Shown piece after piece: positions 20,301 through 28,405 of a DNA stretch of 64,000 nt. The stretch's first letter is position 1, and each line of letters opens with the position of its first letter. This DNA comes from Bin87 sp965203195 (GTDB lineage: Bacteria; Chloroflexota; Dehalococcoidia; Lucifugimonadales; UBA3495): positions 496,001 through 560,000 of the forward strand of contig OZ241860.1 of the NCBI GenBank assembly GCA_965203195.1. The letters run 5' to 3'. The notes under the pieces are model-generated. The model searched no databases and had not been told where the DNA came from. It saw only the letters and a list, made by a program, of their open reading frames with translations. The position numbers and the translations under genes are program-made.

Positions 20301-23300
20301 CGGCGCGGTGTCCACCACCGGCAACTACAACGCGGTGGGCGGTCTGGCGGGGTTTGTGGGGGATGGCGCCACGGTTACGGGCAGCTACGCCACCGGCGCG
20401 GTCACGGTCGCCGCCGCCGCCAGCAGCAACAACAGTCTGGGCGGCCTGGTGGGGCGGCTGACCGGGGCGACCACGGGCCTGGGGGCCAGCTACGCCACCG
20501 GCGCGGTGTCCGGCGGCGGCGGCGGAACCAACAATCTGGGCGGCCTGGTGGGGCTGATCAACAGAAGCAATCCCCAGATCCGCGCCGCCTACACCACCGG
20601 CGCGGTGTCCGCCAGCGGCACCGGAACCAACCGTCTGGGCGGCCTGGTGGGCTATGCCGACACCTCGGTCAGCAATTACCCCCGAATCGCCGCCAGCTAC
20701 GCCGCCGGCGCGGTGTCCACCACGGGCAGCGGCAGCAACACTCTGGGCGGCCTGGTGGGCGCCGTGGCCACCACCGCCCGCCCCGTTTTCACCAACGTCT
20801 ATTGGGACACGGAGGCTACCGGACAGGCCACCAGCGCCGATCTGGCCGGCGGCGCCGCCCAGACCACGGACGCGCTGCAAGGCCTCACCGACTACACCGA
20901 CATTTACTCGGCCTGGAACATCGACGCGGACAATGCGGATAGCGACAACAACCTCGCTACCAACGTAGATGACCCGTGGGACTTCGGCGCTGACAGCGAG
21001 TACCCGGCGCTGATTTACGGCGCCCTTGCCGCCACCGCCCAGGGCCGGACAATAGTTGACTATGATGATGACAACGACGGCCTGATTGACATCACCACGC
21101 TGGCGCAGCTGGACGCGGTGCGGTACGACCTGAACGGGGACGGGGCTCCCGCTTCCCACGCGTCGCGCTACCGCAGCGCCTTCCCCAACCGGGACGGCAG
21201 CGCCGCCGGCCGGATGGGCTGCCCGCTCACCGACCACGACAGCAACGCCGACACCCCCGACCAGGCTACCTGCACGGGGTACGAGCTGCGGAATGACCTG
21301 GACTTTGACACCGACGGGGACGGCAGCACCCACACCGGGGGCGCGGGCGACGACGGCGATGATTACAACAACGGCGGCGCCGGCTGGAATCCCATCGGAA
21401 CCACATCCACCACTGCCTCCCACACCCTGACTTTCTCCGGCACTTTCCGGGGCAACGGGCATACTATCGACAACCTGTTCATCAACCGGACTCTCGATAG
21501 CACTCATGCCGTAGGGCTGTTCGGGCGAACCGACGCCAAAGGCAGAATTGAAACCCTGGGCCTCACCAACGCATTTGTTGGCACCAATGCCGGCTTTATC
21601 GGCATCCTGGTCGGTTCCCATTCCGGCACCATCATCGGCTGTTATGTCACGGGCAAGGCTCAAAACCGAACATCGGTTATCGGTGGAATGGTTGGCTTGC
21701 TTAACGGCCATTTCGCCACCTCCGGCCCCAGTCCCGGCGCCATTATCGCCTCCTACTCTACCGCCGAAGTTCAGCTGACTGTAACCACCCCCGCTATAAG
21801 AGGCATATTGGCCGGCCAGTCTAACGCCGGCTCCATCTCGTACAGCTACGGCGCCGGCCGCACGTACGGCACCGGCACCCCGGGGCAATTAGTTGGCATA
21901 GTCATTACCGCTGGCGGTATCCCGGCGCCTGCGATCACGGACAGCTACTGGGACCGCCAAACTACAGGCACCACAGGAGGCAAGACCACCGTCGAGTTGC
22001 AGAGCCCCGCCGGCTACACCGGCATTTACCAGAACTGGAACCGCAACCTGGACGATGACACTGCTACCGGCGACGCCCAGGGCCGGGATGACCCGTGGGA
22101 TATTCGCTTGGGGCATTACCCGGTGCTGAAGTACGGCAACTTTGATGTGGATAAGCAGCGTCCGTTGCAGGCTACGGTGGGCGCCGATGTGCAGGTCTAT
22201 TCGGGGCAGACGGTTACGGTGGAGGGCAGCGGGCGCGCGTTGGGCGGCGCCACGCTGGGCGCCACGCCCTACCGCTGGACGGTGACCGACCCCGACAGCC
22301 TTGACCCCGCAACCTTGACTCTTTCCGGGCAGGATACCGCGCGGCTGACCTTTACGGCGCCCACCGGCCTGACGGAGAACCAGGCGCTGGTGTTCCGTCT
22401 GACCGTAACCGGAACGGTGGGCGGCCGGACGGCCACGGTGTTTGACGAGGTTACGGTCAATGTAGTTGCGGTGCGCCCCAACCAGCTGCTGTCCCTGTCG
22501 CTGACCGATGCGGAGGGCGATGCCGTGAGCCTGGCCCCATCCTTCCTCAGCCTGCGCTACGACTACGGGGCCAGCGTAGCCAACCAAATCGCCAGCGTCA
22601 CGGTAACGCCCCGCGTCCTGTCCGGCTCCACGATGACCCTCAACGGCCAGGCCGTAACCAGCGGCGCCGAAGTAGAAGTTCCGCTGAAGTACCGCGGCAA
22701 CCAAATCACCATCATAGTGACGCCGCCGGAGCCGGAGCCGTCCGAAACGATGGACGGCGAAACCGCCGACGGCGAAACCACCGATGAAACGGCGGCGGAG
22801 ACGCCCTGCTCGGTGGAGAACAATGGGGAGAAGCCATGCACTTACACGGTGACGGTGAACCGCGCCGTACCGCCTCGCCTGGCTTTCGTCCCCCGCAGCC
22901 TAACTATAGATGAAGGCGGCACGGGCACTTACACGGTGGAGCTGGACACCCGCATCCTCACCGGCGCCGTAACGGTAGCCATCGCCAGCGACAACCCGGC
23001 GGTTACGGTATCGCCTACGGAAGTGACTCTCAGGCCCCTGGATATGGCGCCGCGCACCATCACCGTAACCGCCGCGTCCGACGCCGACCGGAACGACGAA
23101 ACCGCCACCCTGACGCACACGGCCAACGGCGCCCACTACTACGACGTAATCGCCACCGTCGGCGTAAAGGTGAACGACACCACCGCCCCGCCGCCGGCGC
23201 CCGACCCGGCCCTGTCGGTGTCGGCCACAGCATTGCGCCTGGCCGAGGGCGGCAGCGCTGCCTACACCGTAGCCCTGGCCACGCGCCCCGACGACAATGT

Positions 23301-24495
23301 AACCGTAACCATCGCCAGCGACAACGCCGATGTAACCACATCGCCGGAGACGCTGTCCTTCACCACGGCCAACTGGTCGACGGCGCAGCGGGTCACGGTC
23401 AGCGCGGCGTCCGACGGCGACACCGCCAACGACACTGCCACGCTGACGCACACCGCCTCCGGCGGAGGCTACAACAACGCCCCGGCGGTATCGGTAGCAG
23501 TGTCAGTAACCGACGACGACGCGGCGGGCCTGGCCATCACCCCCACCGTATTGAACCTGATTGAGAACGGCATCAGCGCCTTCATTGTATCGCTGACCGC
23601 CCAGCCCTCGGCCAATGTCACCGTAGCCATTGCCAGCGACAACCCCGATGTCACCGTGCGCCCGACAGCGCTAACCTTCACGCCATCCAACTGGGACACG
23701 CCGCAAGCGGTGCTGGTCATTACCCGCGCCGACGCCGGCGGCGGGGACGAGCTGGCCACGCTGCGGATGACAGCGCAAGGCGGCGGCTACGCCGGCCAAA
23801 CCGGCCAGGTGCTGGCCTCCGTGGACGACACGCTGGCGCCGCTGCCGGTTAATGCGGATGCCCCGGCCGGCGTAAGCGTCTATGGGCCGCCGGGAACTGC
23901 GGCCCGCGCCACCGTATCTCCGCCGGCAGCAGACACGCCCACGGTAGCCACCGGCGCCGGCTTCGGCATCGGGCCGGCTGTGGCGGTATCGGCATCCGAT
24001 GCGCCGGACGATGGGCTGGAAATCTGCCTGCCCGTATCCGACGACCTGCGCGCCGAAGCGGGTTCCGCCCTGATCCTGACGCTGCTGCGCTACGCCGCCG
24101 GCGCTTGGACGGAGCTGCCCGGCGCCCGCGACCTGGGCGACCGAGTGTGCGCCGCCGGCGTAACGGGCCAGGCCGCTTACGCAACGGCCTACGCCCTGCG
24201 CCCCGGCACAGTGCTGGACCTGGCAGCGTCCGTAGGCGCGGATCCGGGGACGATAGCCCTCTCCTGGACGCCCCCGGCGGCCGGCACAGCGCAGGTAGCG
24301 GTAGTAGTCAACGTCGCCGATGACACCGACTACTGCCTGGACACGCTGCCCGGCCTGGACGCGTCCACCTACACCTGCGCCGACCGCAGGGCGGGGCAAA
24401 CCTATGTGGCCCTGCTCATCGTCCTGCTGCCGGATGGGGGCTACACCCTGGCCAACATCGTCCGGTTTGACTTGCCAGCGGCGGTCGGGCAGTAG
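14302..24495 (+). CDS. Giant secreted GLUG-repeat surface protein 1
   Basis: The intact frame is 3397 codons from ATG 14302; the ancestral start is probably ATG 14228, upstream of the poly-C tract. A hydrophobic export segment (IAALALLLAAILLAGG) follows at about residues 29-45. Next come a beta-rich N-terminal domain and five long modules beginning near 14821, 16408, 17959, 19183 and 21055, each opening with a Ca-binding-like DYDxDxDGLIxI motif and LAQLDAIRxDLxGDG. Each module holds many GGLVG/SYATGAV units (GLUG motif) and ends with an SYWD..PWxFG..YPxLKYG closing block. After 22.14 kb come Ig/cadherin-like and Calx-beta-like sandwiches (three copies of an IASDNxxVT repeat) and a conserved tail ending IVRFDLPA. 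The role is probably adhesion or surface interaction. No LPXTG or S-layer anchor is visible. It is paralogous to the convergent gene at 46.2 kb. Confidence 0.85.
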   Translation: MTPRAAARTAARATTAATTPRIAALALLLAAILLAGGMLAGPTPPAAATALAVSAIAIQSSAGTDTQYHTGEDIIIRVTFGAETITAHSSATITINVGGTSRTASAPDLPSGGTNTYVDFTYTVADDDADANGITVAAGALGGSYSHTDAHPTITFTQTVAASASHRVNVDVTDYDTDSDGLIEIKSLAQLNAIRWDLNGDGDPTAANAADYAAAFPGRSEAHGCPDTDDTGTDPGPCLGYELAANLDFDTDGDGATHTNGTGDDDDAYYTTTTGTGAGWNPIGGADETTHQTFTTTFEGNNHTISNLYINLDTNTTSTATFVGLFADIAGGGTVRNVGLVNPYVSNTRSGYALFTRTGALAGRNNSGSTVSGVAVAGGSVTGTKNGGSGNDANLVGCLIGYNGGTVTTSHASCAATATGSYFGGDLAGGLVGRSDSAIRDSYATGDISADRSAGGLVGAVLSNGASTTGSYATGVVSASGGGGQANAGGLVGTTVGSVTGSYATGAVSASGNDVWAGGLAGNVSSRPVTTSYATGAVSGSGTGTVHIGGLAGRLSASVSASATYATGAVSVSGGGTKLVGGLVGRLGESASVTASYATGATSGNNALVGSVGASVTVANSYWDSTVNPGVGSAGGGSGQTTANLQMPTEYGSGIYSTWNVGNNDPWHFGSSSQYPILKFGHDALSVARQIAQQTSPPPTPMDYDDDNDNLIDITTLSQLDAVRHDLNGDGRSATGDGAVSYAAAFPALTKGMGCPATCAGYELMEDLDFDTDGDGSHSSGTIDADDAATYFDVDDSDDSDGVTGWTPIGGHSSAASPYTAIFEGNGNTIDNLYISLSTSAATAGRYVGLFAGIGAANAPGAVRNVGLVNPYVANTRTAASGMTYVYTGALAGSNSAAGTINGAYVSGGSVAATQNTSTTFVSNNAGCLLGYNLGAVNDSYADACAASATGNATGIARDYAGGLAGQSEGATQRSYATGTVMADNYAGGLFGAMAGGGTATASYATGAATASVSGGRAGGLVGELSNANTAVIACFAKGAATANGGNADAGGLVGGAISGSAVRAAYATGAVVASGSGINNAGGLVGALDGSGTNVHVAYAIGAVDASGGSTNNEGGLVGNITNSATVTNSHWNITVNMFTAESNVSKTTAQLRMPTDYPGSTETTATFYRWNVDLDNADGDNSPISGGDDPWDFGASGDYPVLSYGGISLAAQDRTPVDYDADNDGLIDIDSLARLNAVRYDLDGNGVHSDTAYNAVFVNRDRSAAGLMGCPLADHDDDEMTPEQAHCTGYELVADLTFDTDASGGIAAGDDYWNSGAGWVPIGDGNADYSGVFEGNRRTIDYLLINISGGGATVPLRVGLFGQLGSAGVIRGVGLTNASVSRAAAPNGGIYAGALVGNNYGAVTASSAAGSVSAAAPSTASSNSYAGGLVGQNGTGGAINASWANVAVAVNAPMVRAGGLAGDSYGGKIVASHAMGAVTVTDSNGANAGGLVGRIQDNVLRTPDVLSVIDASYATGAVSGSGTGTRTLAGLVASSTNAARVTNSYYDNTAAGTTLTASAGGGEGKTTAELQSITGYDAGSIYENWNVDVDGVTGNDDPWHFGTASQYPTLKYGGFSPAAQGSSGTDYDTDSDGLIEITTLAQLDAIRLDLDGDGRPTTRILDYLSAFPLGDVGSDAEMGAAGRMGCAYDDDNDPATDPALACIGYELMNDLDFDTNDSGATHTAGVGDSGDDYYNGGVGWQPIGGHDANAQPYTAILDGNGNDIENLFINLDTSADTDGRFVGLFANISSAGAVRNLGLVNPYLKNMRSGDGRFIYYGALAGHSDGAVSRVSVRGGQVAGGQTNAGSNSNYVGCLLGRSQGGTVSDSYATCAATAAGGGRGVVGGLVGYNRGGAVLRSYAEGAVSSDYQAGGLVGFSGRSTGRISDSYATGAVAITGHGEAGGLVGFNNAGADIVDSYATGAVSSSGSGSGATNTNDAGGLVGEMTSPGSTLTGSYATGAVSTTGNYNAVGGLAGFVGDGATVTGSYATGAVTVAAAASSNNSLGGLVGRLTGATTGLGASYATGAVSGGGGGTNNLGGLVGLINRSNPQIRAAYTTGAVSASGTGTNRLGGLVGYADTSVSNYPRIAASYAAGAVSTTGSGSNTLGGLVGAVATTARPVFTNVYWDTEATGQATSADLAGGAAQTTDALQGLTDYTDIYSAWNIDADNADSDNNLATNVDDPWDFGADSEYPALIYGALAATAQGRTIVDYDDDNDGLIDITTLAQLDAVRYDLNGDGAPASHASRYRSAFPNRDGSAAGRMGCPLTDHDSNADTPDQATCTGYELRNDLDFDTDGDGSTHTGGAGDDGDDYNNGGAGWNPIGTTSTTASHTLTFSGTFRGNGHTIDNLFINRTLDSTHAVGLFGRTDAKGRIETLGLTNAFVGTNAGFIGILVGSHSGTIIGCYVTGKAQNRTSVIGGMVGLLNGHFATSGPSPGAIIASYSTAEVQLTVTTPAIRGILAGQSNAGSISYSYGAGRTYGTGTPGQLVGIVITAGGIPAPAITDSYWDRQTTGTTGGKTTVELQSPAGYTGIYQNWNRNLDDDTATGDAQGRDDPWDIRLGHYPVLKYGNFDVDKQRPLQATVGADVQVYSGQTVTVEGSGRALGGATLGATPYRWTVTDPDSLDPATLTLSGQDTARLTFTAPTGLTENQALVFRLTVTGTVGGRTATVFDEVTVNVVAVRPNQLLSLSLTDAEGDAVSLAPSFLSLRYDYGASVANQIASVTVTPRVLSGSTMTLNGQAVTSGAEVEVPLKYRGNQITIIVTPPEPEPSETMDGETADGETTDETAAETPCSVENNGEKPCTYTVTVNRAVPPRLAFVPRSLTIDEGGTGTYTVELDTRILTGAVTVAIASDNPAVTVSPTEVTLRPLDMAPRTITVTAASDADRNDETATLTHTANGAHYYDVIATVGVKVNDTTAPPPAPDPALSVSATALRLAEGGSAAYTVALATRPDDNVTVTIASDNADVTTSPETLSFTTANWSTAQRVTVSAASDGDTANDTATLTHTASGGGYNNAPAVSVAVSVTDDDAAGLAITPTVLNLIENGISAFIVSLTAQPSANVTVAIASDNPDVTVRPTALTFTPSNWDTPQAVLVITRADAGGGDELATLRMTAQGGGYAGQTGQVLASVDDTLAPLPVNADAPAGVSVYGPPGTAARATVSPPAADTPTVATGAGFGIGPAVAVSASDAPDDGLEICLPVSDDLRAEAGSALILTLLRYAAGAWTELPGARDLGDRVCAAGVTGQAAYATAYALRPGTVLDLAASVGADPGTIALSWTPPAAGTAQVAVVVNVADDTDYCLDTLPGLDASTYTCADRRAGQTYVALLIVLLPDGGYTLANIVRFDLPAAVGQ

Positions 24496-24531
24496 TTCCG
24501 CCGGCCCGGCCTTATATCCGGGCTTCGGAAC
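24495..24531 (+). terminator. Hairpin just after giant GLUG gene 1
   Basis: GTTCCG (24495-24500) pairs with CGGAAC (24526-24531), and GCCCGG (24504-24509) with CCGGGC (24518-24523), around a small internal loop. There is no T run. A second, less regular GC hairpin follows at 24541-24583, and its GGGGGATTT core also occurs in the hairpin after giant gene 2. Confidence 0.45.
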
Positions 24532-24604
24532 GACCAAGAAGGCGGCCCGCCGACGGGGGATTTACCCTAGGCGGCAGGCCGCCAGTCGGTGTCCAGTTTA
24601 GCGC

Positions 24605-24727
24605 TATCCCGGATACGTCTCACGCGCCCGCGCCGCCGCCACAACTTTATCGGTGTCGTAGCCCCGAGCCGCCAGCAGATGCTCCGCCGCAATGCCGTCC
24701 AGCAACGCCGCCGCTTTGACCGCACGC
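24605..24727 (-). pseudogene. Internal-deletion remnant of an IS5/IS427-type element
   Basis: Read on the minus strand, the segment begins TTAGGGCGTGC, like the terminal repeat of the tandem ISs at 33.4-35.1 kb. It then runs into a piece of their orfB, translating as LLDGIAAEHLLAARGYDTDK, where the live copies have LLADRGYDTN. The catalytic Asp is replaced by Ala. It abuts the SDR gene, whose stop codon TAG is formed at the junction. Confidence 0.6.
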
Positions 24728-24728
24728 C

Positions 24729-25571
24729 CTAATCCGGCGTCGGTTGGACTCGCCGCAGCAGGTAGGCTTCGGACGCCATAATTTCGTCAATGCGCGCCGG
24801 GATGTTCTCAAAGGCGTCCGTGGCGGCGCGGATCAGGCGGCCCGACAGGTGGCCGCAGGCGTCGCTGCCCAGCAGCACCGCCAGGGCGGCGGCCCGTTCA
24901 ATGGACGCGCCACCGCCAGAGGTGACCGCCACGCCCTTTTCGTAAAGTTCGGCATCGCCGGCGGCCAGCGCCATATCGCGGACTTCCTCCCACATACGGG
25001 TGTGGATGGAACCGGGGCTGATGGCGTTGACGGTTATGCCCGCGCCGGCCAGTTCCGCCGCCAGGTTTTCGGTCATATTGACGATGGCAGTCTTGGCGGC
25101 GTCGTAGGAAGTGTCGTTGGGGCCGCCCACGCCGGCCATATTGATGATGCGCCCACCGCCCTGTGCCAGCATATGGGGGATGGCGGCGCGGCAGCCGTAG
25201 AAAGCGCCCAGGATATGCACCGACAGGACATTGGCCCACCGCTCCGGGTCCAACGTCCAGAGGGGGCCGATTTCGCCGGCGTTGCCGGCGTTGTTCACCA
25301 GCACATCAATGCGCCCGTAGCTGTTGACGGTTTGGGCGACGGCGTTATCCACTGCGTGGCGCCGCGTTACATCGGCGACGACAGTACCTACCGGGCGTCC
25401 CGACCGGCGGGCGATTTCCCCGGCGGTGTCGTGGAGCTCGCGGGCGGTGCGCGCCGCCAGCATCAGCTGGGCTCCTTCGTCGGCGTAGGCGCGGGCGATG
25501 GCCTGGCCGATGCCGCGCCCGCCGCCAGTAATCAGGGCGACCCGCCCGTCCAGCGCTTTCCCTTTGCTCAT
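24729..25571 (-). CDS. Short-chain dehydrogenase/reductase family protein
   Basis: The 280-residue Rossmann-fold protein has the NAD(P)-binding TGGGRGIG at 15-22, NNAG after strand 4, and the YxxxK pair at Tyr156/Lys160 (SYDAAK). These define a classical SDR that oxidises or reduces a small alcohol/ketone substrate with NAD(P). The Ser normally found about 13 residues before the Tyr is not in the expected place (NMAGVGG), so activity is uncertain. The stop codon is created at the junction with an IS remnant immediately downstream, so the C-terminus may be altered. It is divergently transcribed from the HD-domain gene with 54 bp between starts. The substrate is unknown. Confidence 0.8.
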   Translation of the reverse strand: MSKGKALDGRVALITGGGRGIGQAIARAYADEGAQLMLAARTARELHDTAGEIARRSGRPVGTVVADVTRRHAVDNAVAQTVNSYGRIDVLVNNAGNAGEIGPLWTLDPERWANVLSVHILGAFYGCRAAIPHMLAQGGGRIINMAGVGGPNDTSYDAAKTAIVNMTENLAAELAGAGITVNAISPGSIHTRMWEEVRDMALAAGDAELYEKGVAVTSGGGASIERAAALAVLLGSDACGHLSGRLIRAATDAFENIPARIDEIMASEAYLLRRVQPTPD

Positions 25572-25625
25572 ATAGCTGCTCCCGGTGATACAATTTGCCC
25601 CATCTTACACGATGGAGGCACAGGT

Positions 25626-26201
25626 ATGGACACGGTGTCTTTCACCAGCATGGCGGCCGGCACGCGGGCGGATTACGAGCTGCTGGCGCGGCTGGAGGCG
25701 GAATTCGCGGCCGGCGCTGGCGACCGGGCGCTGGCGCAGCTGCGGGGGCTGGCCGGGTCGCTGGCCGGGTATCGGGTGGACCGGCTGGAGCATTCGCTGC
25801 AATGCGCCACCCGCGCCTACCGGGACGATGCCGAGGAGGAGATGGTAGTGGCCGCCCTGCTGCACGACATTGGCGATTTGCTGTCGCCGCACAATCACAG
25901 CGAGCTGGCCGCCGCCGTGCTGCGCCCGTATGTGACGGAGCGCACTTACTGGATTATCCGCCAGCATGGGCTGTTCCAGAGTTACTACTACGCCCACCAT
26001 TTTGGCGATGACCGCAACGCCCGCGACCGCTACCGGGAGCATCCCTGGTATCAGGATGCGGTAGATTTCTGCCACCGCTGGGACCAGGCGTCTTTTGACC
26101 CGGCGTATGAGTCGCTGCCGCTGGACTTTTTTGAGCCGATGGTGCGGCGGGTGTTCGCGCGGGAACCTTTCGCCCTGGCAGGCCGGGGCGGGGATGAATA
26201 G
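25626..26201 (+). CDS. PhnZ-like HD-domain protein (probable di-iron oxygenase/hydrolase)
   Basis: The start ATG 25626 follows a GGAGG at 25611-25615. The 191-residue protein is an HD-superfamily member with candidate metal ligands His56, His80-Asp81 (LLHDIGD), His114 (RQHG), His124/125 (YYYAHHFGDDR) and Asp153 (RWDQASFDP). The pattern, and the C-terminal YESLPLDFFEPMVRRVF, match proteins annotated as PhnZ/TmpB-like or MIOX-like HD oxygenases. These use two irons to cleave C-P or C-C bonds in phosphonate or inositol compounds. No other phosphonate gene is nearby, so the substrate is open. The gene shares a 54-bp intergenic region with the divergent SDR gene, suggesting joint regulation. Confidence 0.75.
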   Translation: MDTVSFTSMAAGTRADYELLARLEAEFAAGAGDRALAQLRGLAGSLAGYRVDRLEHSLQCATRAYRDDAEEEMVVAALLHDIGDLLSPHNHSELAAAVLRPYVTERTYWIIRQHGLFQSYYYAHHFGDDRNARDRYREHPWYQDAVDFCHRWDQASFDPAYESLPLDFFEPMVRRVFAREPFALAGRGGDE

Positions 26202-26252
26202 GGGCCGGGGCCTAGGCCGGGCAGGGGCGCAACGGCGGCTTGGCGCCGGGTT

Positions 26253-26729
26253 TTAGAACAGCCGCCAGTCGTCGCTGTCTCCAATGTCGATAACCTGCAC
26301 TACCGGGTCGCCGTCGGCAACCGGGCTGCTGCGCCGGTGTGATTCTCCGTTGGCGGGGCTAAACCCAAAGGGCACATCCAGGGTTTCGAACCGGGGTTCC
26401 AATTTGGCCGGCTGGAACAGGCGGACAGTCCCCAGAATGGTGCGGGCATTGGGGTCGTAATCGCGTACCATGACATTTTTGGCGCGGTAAGTAATGGCGA
26501 CGGACAATCTGTCGTCAGCATGGATGACTTTCACCCGCGTCTTGGGCGCCAAGAAGGAACCCAGAACTTCGTCGGTGTCCGGGTCTTTGATGCTCATCCC
26601 TTCAGGCTCGGTGATGTCAAAGCGCATACCGTGCCGTACGCCGTGATTGCGACCGATGTTCAGGGCAACCTGGCGGCTATTGATAACCTTCGCGACTTTG
26701 CCGCGGATTGGCTCAACTTGCGTCGTCAT
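26253..26729 (-). CDS. Unknown 158-aa soluble protein
   Basis: I do not recognise the family. The first 85 residues look like a small beta-barrel. VAKVINSRQVALNIGRNHGV followed by RHGMRFDI resembles the FlgT C-terminal/OB-like pattern in which a residue-rich turn follows 'G..GV..GM.F'. The second half is charged and probably disordered, ending SDDWRLF. There is no signal peptide or membrane segment. Its start overlaps the end of the upstream membrane-protein gene by 17 bp, so the two form a translationally coupled pair. Confidence 0.65.
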   Translation of the reverse strand: MTTQVEPIRGKVAKVINSRQVALNIGRNHGVRHGMRFDITEPEGMSIKDPDTDEVLGSFLAPKTRVKVIHADDRLSVAITYRAKNVMVRDYDPNARTILGTVRLFQPAKLEPRFETLDVPFGFSPANGESHRRSSPVADGDPVVQVIDIGDSDDWRLF

Positions 26730-27183
26730 CTTCGGACCTCCGCGGAGGCAGCTGCGCTTGCCAGCGTTTTATAATCTCGTCCACGTCTTCCGAGATTATA
26801 TCTCGCCAGTCTTCCAGCGCAAAGTTCCCCGTTTCCAGTTGCTCAGCAACGATGGCATGGATTATTTCCAGGCGCTGGTCGGGGCTTTGCTCGTTGTAGT
26901 GCCCAATACGGGTCAGCAGTCGTTCCAGGCTGCCATATAGATCAAGCACACGGCGGAAAGCCGTCCGCTCATAGGGACGCAAGGCTTTACGCGCTGCCTG
27001 GTGAGACGAATGTCTGCCGAACAGGTAAGAGCCAAATAAGCCCAAGAACAAAGAAAGGGTTTGCCAGAGGGCCAGCTCAACCGCAGACATCGGTTCACTG
27101 TCGGGCCGCAACGCCGCTGACACTATCATAGCGGTTGCCAGTGTGATGGCGCAAGCCACGATGACGATTGATATGGCCTTCAT
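26713..27183 (-). CDS. Unknown small membrane protein with cytoplasmic helical tail
   Basis: The chosen start is ATG 27183 (MKAISIVIVACAITLAT); a GTG four codons upstream is possible. Two hydrophobic segments lie at about residues 3-25 and 38-56, the second ending GLFGSYLFGRH. A helical, charged tail of about 95 residues follows, with EIIHAIVAEQLETGNFALED. The layout suggests a membrane-anchored cytoplasmic domain, perhaps a partner of the following gene, whose start it overlaps. No family recognised. Confidence 0.65.
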   Translation of the reverse strand: MKAISIVIVACAITLATAMIVSAALRPDSEPMSAVELALWQTLSLFLGLFGSYLFGRHSSHQAARKALRPYERTAFRRVLDLYGSLERLLTRIGHYNEQSPDQRLEIIHAIVAEQLETGNFALEDWRDIISEDVDEIIKRWQAQLPPRRSEDDDAS

Positions 27184-27218
27184 AATGCACCACACCCGGC
27201 GCGCCTTTGCCGCTTCGC

Positions 27219-28217
27219 CTACGACTGGGTCAGTTCCCGCACCGTTTCGGTCAGGGCAGGGAGGACTTTCTCCCAGTCGCCCACCACGCCGTAGCGGGCT
27301 TCTTTGAAAATGTTGGCGTCCGCATCCTTGTTGATGGCCACGATGGCTTTGGAGCCGCTACAGCCGGCCATATGCTGGCTGGCGCCGGAGATGGCCACGG
27401 TGATGTAGAGGTCGGGGGTGATGGTTTTGCCGGTCAGCCCGACCTGGTAGTTGGCCGGCACCCAGCCGGAGTCAACGGCGGCGCGGGACGCGCCCACGGC
27501 GCCGCCCAGCAGGCCGGCCAGCTCCTCCAGCTGCGCGAAAGGCTCCGGGCCGCCCAGCCCGCGGCCGCCGGAGACCACGATGCGGGCGTCCTCCAGCTTG
27601 ATGCCCTCCGCTTCCTCTTTGACCACATCAAGCAGGCGGGTGCGGGCGGCGGACGGGTCAATATCCACCGGAAAGGCTACTACCTGCCCCTGCCGCGCGG
27701 CGTCGGCGTCCAGGGGTTCGTAGGTTTTGGGGCGGATGGCGGCAATCTGGGGGGTGCGGGTGCAGCTGACCACGGCGACGGCGCTGCCGCCATAGACGGG
27801 GCGGTTGGCGAGCAGGCGTCCGGTGGCGGCGTCCGCCGATACTTCCAGGCAATCCTGCGCCAGCCCTACGCCCAGCCGGAAAGCGAGGCGGGGCGCCAGC
27901 TCCCGGCCTTCGTTGTTGCGGGCAATGAGGATGATGTTGGGGTTGGCTTCGGCGGCCAGCGCCTGCATGGCGGCGAGGTACAGGTCGGGGTGGTAATTGG
28001 ACAGGGCGGGGGCGGTTACGGCGTAGGCGGTGTCGGCGCCGTGGGCGATGGCCTGTTGGGGGGCGGCGCCGGAGTCGGCGGCAATCAGGCCGATGGCGAG
28101 GGGCTGGCCCAAGGTATCGGCCAGGGCGCGCCCGGCGGCGAGGAGTTCCTGGGCGGCGGCGCCCAGCTGCCCGTCGGCGGCGGCGTCAAAAGCGAGGATT
28201 CCGGTAGCATCTGCCAT
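27219..28217 (-). CDS. etfA: Electron transfer flavoprotein, alpha subunit
   Basis: The 332 residues match the usual length. The N-terminal alpha/beta domain is followed by the C-terminal FAD-binding domain with VSGGRGLGGPEPF, the PVYGGSAVAVV segment, and the diagnostic SGASQHMAGCSGSKAIVAIN with a following NKDADANIF. With EtfB it forms a soluble FAD dimer that takes electrons from acyl-CoA or other dehydrogenases and passes them to the quinone pool. It lies 188 bp downstream of etfB on the same strand. No ETF-quinone oxidoreductase or acyl-CoA dehydrogenase is in the window. Confidence 0.93.
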   Translation of the reverse strand: MADATGILAFDAAADGQLGAAAQELLAAGRALADTLGQPLAIGLIAADSGAAPQQAIAHGADTAYAVTAPALSNYHPDLYLAAMQALAAEANPNIILIARNNEGRELAPRLAFRLGVGLAQDCLEVSADAATGRLLANRPVYGGSAVAVVSCTRTPQIAAIRPKTYEPLDADAARQGQVVAFPVDIDPSAARTRLLDVVKEEAEGIKLEDARIVVSGGRGLGGPEPFAQLEELAGLLGGAVGASRAAVDSGWVPANYQVGLTGKTITPDLYITVAISGASQHMAGCSGSKAIVAINKDADANIFKEARYGVVGDWEKVLPALTETVRELTQS

Positions 28218-28405
28218 TGGGAGTCGTCTCCGTTGGGTTGGTCCGGGTTGGCGCGGGCCATCATTGCCGAGGCGTTATTTCCGATGGGAAAGGCGGGCGA
28301 CGGGACGGGGTTCCGGTTGGGCGCAATGACGGGTTGGGCCGGGCCGGGAATCGGGCGCGAGGGGCGTCATTGGGCCCGGGATACCGATACCGGGCATGGC
28401 GGCGG

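Noticed and set aside
16333..21888. A 1851-codon open frame antisense to giant gene 1 (and a 1325-codon one antisense to gene 2 at 42376-46353)
   Set aside because: They mirror the GLUG repeats with Gly/Ala/Val-rich pseudo-protein, have no ribosome sites, and arise from the biased codons of the real genes.
24744..25625. N-terminal extension of the HD-domain gene across the SDR gene
   Set aside because: The extension is antisense to the SDR coding sequence; the ATG at 25626 starts the conserved HD protein.
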